64,000 nucleotides of DNA from Synaphobranchus kaupii (lineage: Eukaryota; Chordata; Actinopteri; Anguilliformes; Synaphobranchidae), in contig CM056377.1 of the NCBI GenBank assembly GCA_029718625.1, positions 110,098,407 to 110,162,406 on the forward strand. The letters are read 5' to 3'. Of this stretch, positions 56,825 to 64,000 are shown in pieces. Below the pieces are notes generated by a model that was not told the origin of the DNA, searched no databases, and worked only from the letters and a program-made list of their open reading frames with translations. Made by a program: the position numbers and the translations under genes. Every line of letters starts with the position of its first letter. The stretch's first letter is position 1.

Positions 56825-56914
56825 TGGAAATGCAATATACTGCAGTATATTTAAAATATATTGTGAATATAATTTTGATATATTTTGAATATACTGCAGT
56901 ATATTATTTTTCCA
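56825..56914. repeat. 90-bp AT-rich hairpin element
   Basis: Begins tggaaa, ends tttttcca, with atatactgcagtatat in both halves. Confidence 0.75.
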
Positions 56915-57369
56915 TAAGGGAGTATATCTCGAATACCACTCTAAACTGATTTTAGAGTGCGTGTGCTGTCAGAGGCACCGACAGGCTTGCTGCTCAAGAT
57001 AACCGTAACGGAAACTATTACGGTACCCACGACTGTCTAGCTACATAGGGTGCGTCCCAATAGTCGAAAAATGCCACCTTTCCTACTCCACTACCACTCC
57101 TCTACTCCCGTGCCCGGAAACGGATCTTTGTGTTTTAATCTAATGTCGCAGATTACATCTTAATTGCGTATTAATGCTTACATATGAATTAATGTCTCGA
57201 CGCAAACCGCAATGTATAGTGTACATGCAAATACTTGTACTCAAAACGTTCAGGCAGTTTTGCACATTTCCGGGTAGGAGAGGAGTGGTAGTCGGGGAGT
57301 GGAGGTGGGGAGTGAAGAATATTGGGACGCACCGGTGTAGGCTAGTTCTGTGAACAGATCACTCGGTGA

Positions 57370-57479
57370 TGTGGGCGTGCCCGGCTGAGAAGTAGACTCC
57401 TTTTTCCGTGAAATAATAAGCTTCACACACATCTCTGATTGCCTGGAACTTGACACACCACTACGTTAGGAAAACTGAG
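57370..57479 (+). promoter_or_regulatory. Serpin promoter/exon-1-like block, fifth copy
   Basis: ggctgagaagtagactcc ... cacacatctctgattg ... ttgacacaccactacg ... ctga|gtgagtattc, nearly the same as 28026-28130. Similarity to intron 1 of copy 2 continues to about 58160 (caatgcgtag..ccccat, caaaagacaatgacacaaag). The satellite follows. Confidence 0.7.
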
Positions 57480-58671
57480 TGAGTATTCAACCACTTTAAA
57501 GTGGTGTCGACTTAAAGTGCACCTTAGTGACTTAATAGAGTAACGACATTAGCTAGCAAACTAACGACGACTATGCATTTGCCAGCAGTAGCCTAATACC
57601 CTACTACTGGACAGTGGCTTGCTAGTCCTTGCTAGTTTAGTAATGTGATGTTAGCAAAACAAAGTTAGCGACAAAAATAAATTGTCGCTGCACATCATGA
57701 TCACCCACCTCTTTGCGTGTGGTATCAATAGATTATAGACTAGTAGCCAATTTATGCAGGCTTGTTTGTTACATCCCGATCATTTTATGATAGCGAACTG
57801 AATAAAGCACGGTAATATCTATATTGCCTATAGGCTAGGCATCTTAAATGTAATTTTGGTATAGAGAAAATGTAAGAAGCAGAGTCAGACTGTAGACTGT
57901 ACTCCTGTAGAGTCAGACAGTGGCGTGAAGGGGCAGGGGGGTTAGAGGCTTATGAAGTATAGCCACACCCTGATCCCCTTCTTTTCAATTCGGCAATGCG
58001 TAGGTTCCCCATCACAAATATTGTTCACAAAAGACAATGACACAAAGATGGAAAATGAAACAAAGTGCCTGCTTCTGAAATTTGTATGAGCACCAGCTGC
58101 AGATTATAAGTGTAGGATATCCTAAAGATTTTACTGTGCTCAAGTGCAGGAGTCAACCAGACCGTGGTTCGATATTCATATTCGGTGGTTAATAGGCTAC
58201 ATTTTGTTCCTGAGACAAAACGTTAAGAACGTAATTGCGTTGTGCAAAGCATGATTTGTGAATTTATCAAGGATGTTTTTTAAAGTTTCTTTTACTCAAC
58301 TCTTCCGTTTCAATTGCCGTTATGTGCATTCATTTTAAAAGCCTCATAATTTCATAATTCAGCAACCAAGACAGCTCAGACCGGTTGCATTTTGCTCAGG
58401 GTGATTTGTGAATTTTTTCACAACTGTTATGCTATCTCACCATCATCCTTAATTCGTCGAATAATACCAACAATGCCCAGCGATTTTTCATTCACAACGC
58501 AATAACTCAAAAACGGGATGACAAAGGTGTCTGTAATGACTTGTCCTGGAAAGGACACTATTTGTGAATTATTTCACAATCTCTATTTTAAAGGAAAACA
58601 AATTTTTCGTTGTCATCAGTGCGGCAAATCCGGGGCTCCTATTAGCCTAACGTTACCACTCAAACCAGGTG

Positions 58672-61600
58672 GATTCATTAAGGTGCTATTCAGAGGCTTG
58701 CTGTTCACAAACCAGAAAACATAATGACTTAAATCCAATGGTTTCTGAGAGAACGCTGCATGGGGATATATTCACAACCCATGGCTGATTTGTGAATCCT
58801 GTAGTTAATTTTTAATAACTAGTCAAATATACTGTATATTACATACCTCATTATGGGCTTGGAAGGTACTATTCAGAGGCTTGCTGCTCACTAACCAGAA
58901 CACATGATGACTTCAATCCAATGGTTTCTGAGAGAACACTGCATGGGTTATAGCCACAACCCTTGGCTGATTTGTGAAACGTGTAATTAATTTTTAATAA
59001 TTTTTCAAATATACTGTATATACCATACCTCATTATGGGCCTGGAAGGTACTATTCAGAGGCATGCTGCTCACTAACCAGAACACATAATGACTTAAATC
59101 CAATGGTTTCTGAGAGAAGACTGCATGAGGATATATTCACAACTGTTGGCTGATTTGTGAATCCTGTAGTTAATTTTTAATACATTTTCAAATATACTGT
59201 GTATTCCATACCTCATAATGGGCCTGGATGGTGCTATTCAGAGGCTTGCTGCTCATCAACCAGAAAATGTAATGACTTCAATCTAATGGTTTCAGAGAGA
59301 AGACTGCATGGAGCTATATTGACAACCTTAGCTGATTTGTGAAACCTGTAATAGATTTTTAATACATTTTCAAATATACTGTATATTCCATACCTCATTA
59401 TGGGCCTGGAAGGTGCTATTCAGAGGCTTGCTGCTCACTAACCAGAAAACATAATGACTTCAATCCAATGCTTTCAGAGAGAATCCTCCATGTAGATATA
59501 TTCACAATGTTGGCTTATTTGTGAAACCTGTAATTCATTTTTAATAATTTTTCAAATATACTGTATATACCATACCTCATTAGGGGCCTGGAAGGTACTA
59601 TTCAGAGGCTTGCTGCTCACTAACCAGAACACATAATGACTTCAATCCAATACTTTCTGAGAGAAGACTGCATGGGGATATATTCACAACCTTGGCTGAT
59701 TTGTGAAACCTGTAATTCATTTTTTATCAATTTTCAAATATACTGTATATTCCATACCTCATTATGGTTCTGGATGGTGCTATTCAGAGGCTTGCTGCTC
59801 ACTAATCAGAACACATAATGACTTCAATCCAATGGTTTCAGAGAGAACCCTCCATGTAGATATATTCACAACGTTGGCTGATTTGTGAAACCTGTAATTA
59901 ATTTTTAATACATTTTCAAAGATACTGTATATTCCATACCTCATTATGGGCCTGGAAGGTGCTATTCAGAGGCTTGCTGCTCACTAACGAGAAGTATTGA
60001 CTTCAATCCAATGGTTTCTGAGAGAAGACTGCATGAGGATATATTCACAACTGTTGGCTGATTTGTTAATCCTGTAGTTCATTTTTTATAAATTTTCAAA
60101 TATACTGTATATTCCATACCTCATTATGGGCCTGGAAGGTGCTATTCAGAGGCTTGCTGCTCACTAACCAGAAGAAATATTGACTTCATTCCAATGGTTT
60201 CTGAGAGAAGACTGCATGAGGATATATTCACAACTGTTGGCTGATTTGTTAATCCTGTAGTTCATTTTTAATAACTAGTCAAATATACTGTATATTACAT
60301 ACCTCATTATGGTTCTGGAAGGTACTATTCAGAGGCTTGCTGCTCACTATCCAGAAGACATATTGACTTCCATCCAATGCTTTCAGAGAGAAAAATGCAT
60401 GCAGATATATTGACAATGTTGGCTGATTTGTGAAACCTGTAATTCATTTATAATTAATTTTCAAATATACTGTATATTCCATACCTCATTATGGGCCTGG
60501 AAGGTGCTATTCAGAGGCTTACTGCTCACTAACCAGAACACATGATGACTTCAATCCAATGGTTTCTGAGAGAACACTGCATGGGTATATATCCACCACC
60601 CTTGGCTGATTTGTGAAATGTGTAATTAATTTTTAATAATTTTTCAAATATACTGTATATACCATACCTCATTATGGGCATGGAAGGTACTATTCAGAGG
60701 CATGCTGCTCACTAACCAGAACACATAATGACTTCAATCCAATGGTTTCTGAGAGAAGACTGCATGAGGATATATTCACAACTGTTGGCTGATTTGTGAA
60801 TCCTGTAGTTAATTTTTAATAACTAGTCAAATATACTGTATATTCCATACCTCATTATGGGCCTGGAAGGTGCTATTCAGAGGCTTACTGCTCACTAACC
60901 AGAAAACATAATGACTTCAATCCAATGTTTTCAGAGAGAATCCTCCATGTAGATATATTCACAACCTTGGCTGATTTGTGAAACATGTAATTCATTTTCA
61001 ATAGATTTTCAAATATACTGTATATTCCATACCTCATTAGGGGCCTGGAAGGTACTATTCAGAGGCTTACTGCTCACTAACCAGAACACATAATGACTTC
61101 AATCCAATGGTTTCTGAGAGAACACTGCATGGGTATATATTCACAACCATTGGCTGATTTGTGAATCCTGTAATTAATTTGTAACACATTTTCAAATATA
61201 CTGTATATTCCATACCTCATTATGGGCCTGGAAGGTGCTATTCAGAGGATTGCTGCTCACTAACCAGAAGACATAATGACTGCAATCCAATGGTCTCAGA
61301 GAGAACCCTCCATGTAGATATATTCACAACCTTGGCTGATTTGTGAAACGTGTAATTCATTTTTTATAAATTTTCAAATATACTGTATATACCATACCTC
61401 ATTAGGGGCCTGGAAGGTACTATTCAGAGGCTTGCTGCTCACTAACCAGAACACATAATGACTTCAATCCAATACTTTCTGAGAGAAGACTGCATGGGGA
61501 TATATTCACAACCTTGGCTGATTTGTGAAACCTGTAATTCATTTTTTATCAATTTTCAAATATACTGTATATTCCATACCTCATTATGGTTCTGGATGGT

Positions 61601-64000
61601 GCTATTCAGAGGCTTGCTGCTCACTAATCAGAACACATAATGACTTCAGTCCAATGGTTTCAGAGAGAACCCTCCATGTAGATATATTCACAACGTTGGC
61701 TGATTTGTGAAACCTGTAATTAATTTTTTATACATTTTCAAAGATACTGTATATTCCATACCTCATTATGGGCCTGGAAGGTGCTATTCAGAGGCTTGCT
61801 GCTCACTAACGAGAAGAAGTATTGACTTCAATCCAATGGTTTCTGAGAGAAGACTGCATGAGGATATATTCACAACTGTTGGCTGATTTGTTAATCCTGT
61901 AGTTCATTTTTTATAAATTTTCAAATATACTGTATATTCCATACCTCATTATGGGCCTGGAAGGTGCTATTCAGAGGCTTGCTGCTCACTAACCAGAAGA
62001 AATATTGACTTCATTCCAATGGTTTCTGAGAGAAGACTGCATGAGGATATATTCACAACTGTTGGCTGATTTGTTAATCCTGTAGTTCATTTTTAATAAC
62101 TAGTCAAATATACTGTATATTACATACCTCATTATGGTTCTGGAAGGTACTATTCAGAGGCTTGCTGCTCACTATCCAGAAGACATATTGACTTCCATCC
62201 AATGCTTTCAGAGAGAAAAATGCATGCAGATATATTGCCAATGTTGGCTGATTTGTGAAACCTGTAATAGATTTTTAATACATTTTCTAATATACTGTAT
62301 ATTCCATACCTCATTATGGGCCTGGAAGGTGCTATTCAGAGGCTTACTGCTCACTAACCAGAAAACATAATGACTTCAATCCAATGGTTTCAGAGAGAAT
62401 CCTCCATGTAGATATATTCACAACCTTGGCTGATTTGTGAAACATGTAATTCATTTTCAATAGATTTTCAAATATACTGTATATTCCATACCTCATTAGG
62501 GGCCTGGAAGGTACTATTCAGAGGCTTACTGCTCACTAACCAGAACACATAATGACTTCAATCCAATGGTTTCTGAGAGAACACTGCATGGGTATGTATT
62601 CACAACCATTGGCTGATTTGTGAATCCTGTAATTAATTTTTAACAAATTTTCAAATATACTGTATATTCCATACCTCATTATGGGCCTGGAAGGTGCTAT
62701 TCAGAGGATTGCTGCTCACTAACCAGAAGACATAATGACTGCAATCCAATGGTCTCAGAGAGAACCCTCCATGTAGATATATTCACAACCTTGGCTGATT
62801 TGTGAAACGTGTAATTCATTTTTTATAAATTTTCAAATATACTGTATATTCCATACCTCATTATGGGCCTGGAAGGTGCTATTCAGAGGCTTGCTGCTCA
62901 CTAACCAGAAGACATATTGACTTCAATCCAATGCTTTCAGAGAGAACACTGCATGGAGATATATTCACAACGTTGGCTGATTTTTGAAACCTGTAATTAA
63001 TTTTTAATTAATTTTCAAATATACTGTATATTCCATACCTCATTATGGGCCTGGAAGGTGCTATTCAGAGGCTTGCTGCTCACTACCCAGAACACATAAT
63101 TACTTCATTCCAATGGTTTCTGAGAGAAAGCTGCATGGGTATATATTCACAACCCTTGGCGGATTTGTGAAACCTGTAATTAATTTTTAATTAATTTTCA
63201 AATATACTGTATATTCCATACCTCATTATGGGCCTGGAAGGTGCTATTCAGAGGCTTGCTGCTCACTACCCAGAACACATAATTACTTCATTCCAATGGT
63301 TTCTGAGAGAAAGCTGCATGGGTATATATTCACAACCCTTGGCTGATTTGTGAAACCTGTAATTAATTTTTAATAGATTTTCAAATATACTGTATATTCC
63401 ATACCTCATTATGGGCCTGGAAGGTGCTATTCAGAGGCTTACTGCTCATTAACCAGAACACATAAATTACTTCAATCCAATGGTTTCAGAGAGAACCCTC
63501 CATGTAGATATATTCACAACGTTGGCTGATTTGTGAAACCTGTAATTAATTTTTAATAGATTTTCAAATATACTGTATATTCCATACCTCATTATGGGCC
63601 TGGAAGGTGCTATTCAGAGGCTTGCTGCTCACTAACCAGAAGACATAATGACTGCAATCCAATGGTCTCAGAGAGAACCCTCCATGTAGATATATTCACA
63701 GCCTTGGCTGATTTGTGAAATGTGTAATTAATTTTTAATTAATTTTCAAATATACTGTATATTCCATACCTCATTATGGGCCTGGAAGGTGCTATTCAGA
63801 GGCTTGCTGCTCACTAACCAGAAGACATATTGACTTCAATCCAATGCTTTCAGAGAGAATACTGCATGGAGATATATTCACAACGTTGGCTGATTTGTGA
63901 AACCTGTAATTAATTTTTAATTAATTTTCAAATATACTGTATATTCCATACCTCATTATGGGCCTGGAAGGTGCTATTCAGAGGCTTGCTGCTCACTACC
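58672..64000 (+). repeat. Satellite array, ~182-bp monomer, about 29 copies, runs off the window
   Basis: Monomer landmarks: cctcattatgggcctggaag, tgctattcagaggcttgctg, atgacttcaatccaatggtt, gatatattcacaac, ttggctgatttgtgaaacct, tcaaatatactgtatattcc. Successive cctcatta positions (58846, 59028, 59211, 59393) give 182-183 bp. Short open frames repeat exactly 1822 bp apart (59636 and 61458). The array is AT-rich and not coding. Confidence 0.95.

Noticed and set aside
58672..64000. Regular ~182-bp repeats as a CRISPR-like array, or the repeated 60-codon frames as genes
   Set aside because: Animal satellite DNA: no spacer/repeat alternation, monomers diverge along their whole length, and frames come from the repeat.

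Overview
The window is animal nuclear DNA, almost certainly from a ray-finned (teleost) fish. The grounds are a spliced clade B serpin gene with classical ov-serpin exon sizes, a Sleeping Beauty-type Tc1 element with inner direct repeats, a tRNA-headed SINE with the fish L2-type tail, an L2/CR1-clade LINE with an esterase ORF1, fish-type gypsy fragments and abundant small palindromic DNA elements. The species cannot be fixed from the sequence.

The host content is a tandemly duplicated leukocyte-elastase-inhibitor-like serpin cluster (serpinb1-like), all on the + strand. Copy 1 shows only its last two exons (6393-7152), with a 4-bp loss at an exon start. Copy 2 can be assembled completely: non-coding exon 1 near 28.03-28.12 kb and seven coding exons between 29501 and 42258, 413 codons, Arg at the predicted P1 site. 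Copy 3 is a 5'-truncated last-exon fragment with an in-frame stop (52132-52454), joined to a gypsy fragment. Two further promoter/exon-1-like copies lie at 55.95-56.05 and 57.37-57.48 kb, so the cluster had at least four or five units. The last is cut off by a satellite array that runs to the end of the window.

Region by region: 0-1.3 kb hAT transposase; 1.7-2.9 kb minisatellite; 4.9-6.1 kb dead Tc1; 6.4-7.2 kb serpin copy 1; 7.65-10.23 kb two LTRs head to head; 10.4-12.3 kb LINE, broken by a Harbinger-like element (12.32-15.64 kb) that itself carries a solo LTR (13.60-15.00 kb); 15.85-20.15 kb a 4.3-kb element with about 0.4-kb terminal inverted repeats; 20.7-25.66 kb an element with about 0.9-kb inverted repeats around one intact ORF, a FEN1/XPG-like nuclease fused to a CXC-type cysteine motif; 26.7 kb SINE; 28-42.3 kb serpin copy 2 with introns full of transposons; 44.8-45.5 kb fold-back element; 46.1-49.5 kb L2/CR1 LINE (- strand); 49.8-52.13 kb gypsy fragment (- strand) with a hAT-like MITE; 52.1-58.2 kb serpin remnants; 58.67-64.0 kb satellite of about 182 bp with higher-order structure.

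The best candidates for something undescribed are: (i) the nuclease ORF inside large inverted repeats; (ii) two 24-26-bp palindromic insertions, each with a perfect 8-bp target duplication, one confirmed by an empty site; (iii) a 224-bp insertion with a 5-bp target duplication that consists of an LTR followed by the antisense of the last 34 nt of tRNA-Trp, which looks like an integrated reverse-transcription intermediate.
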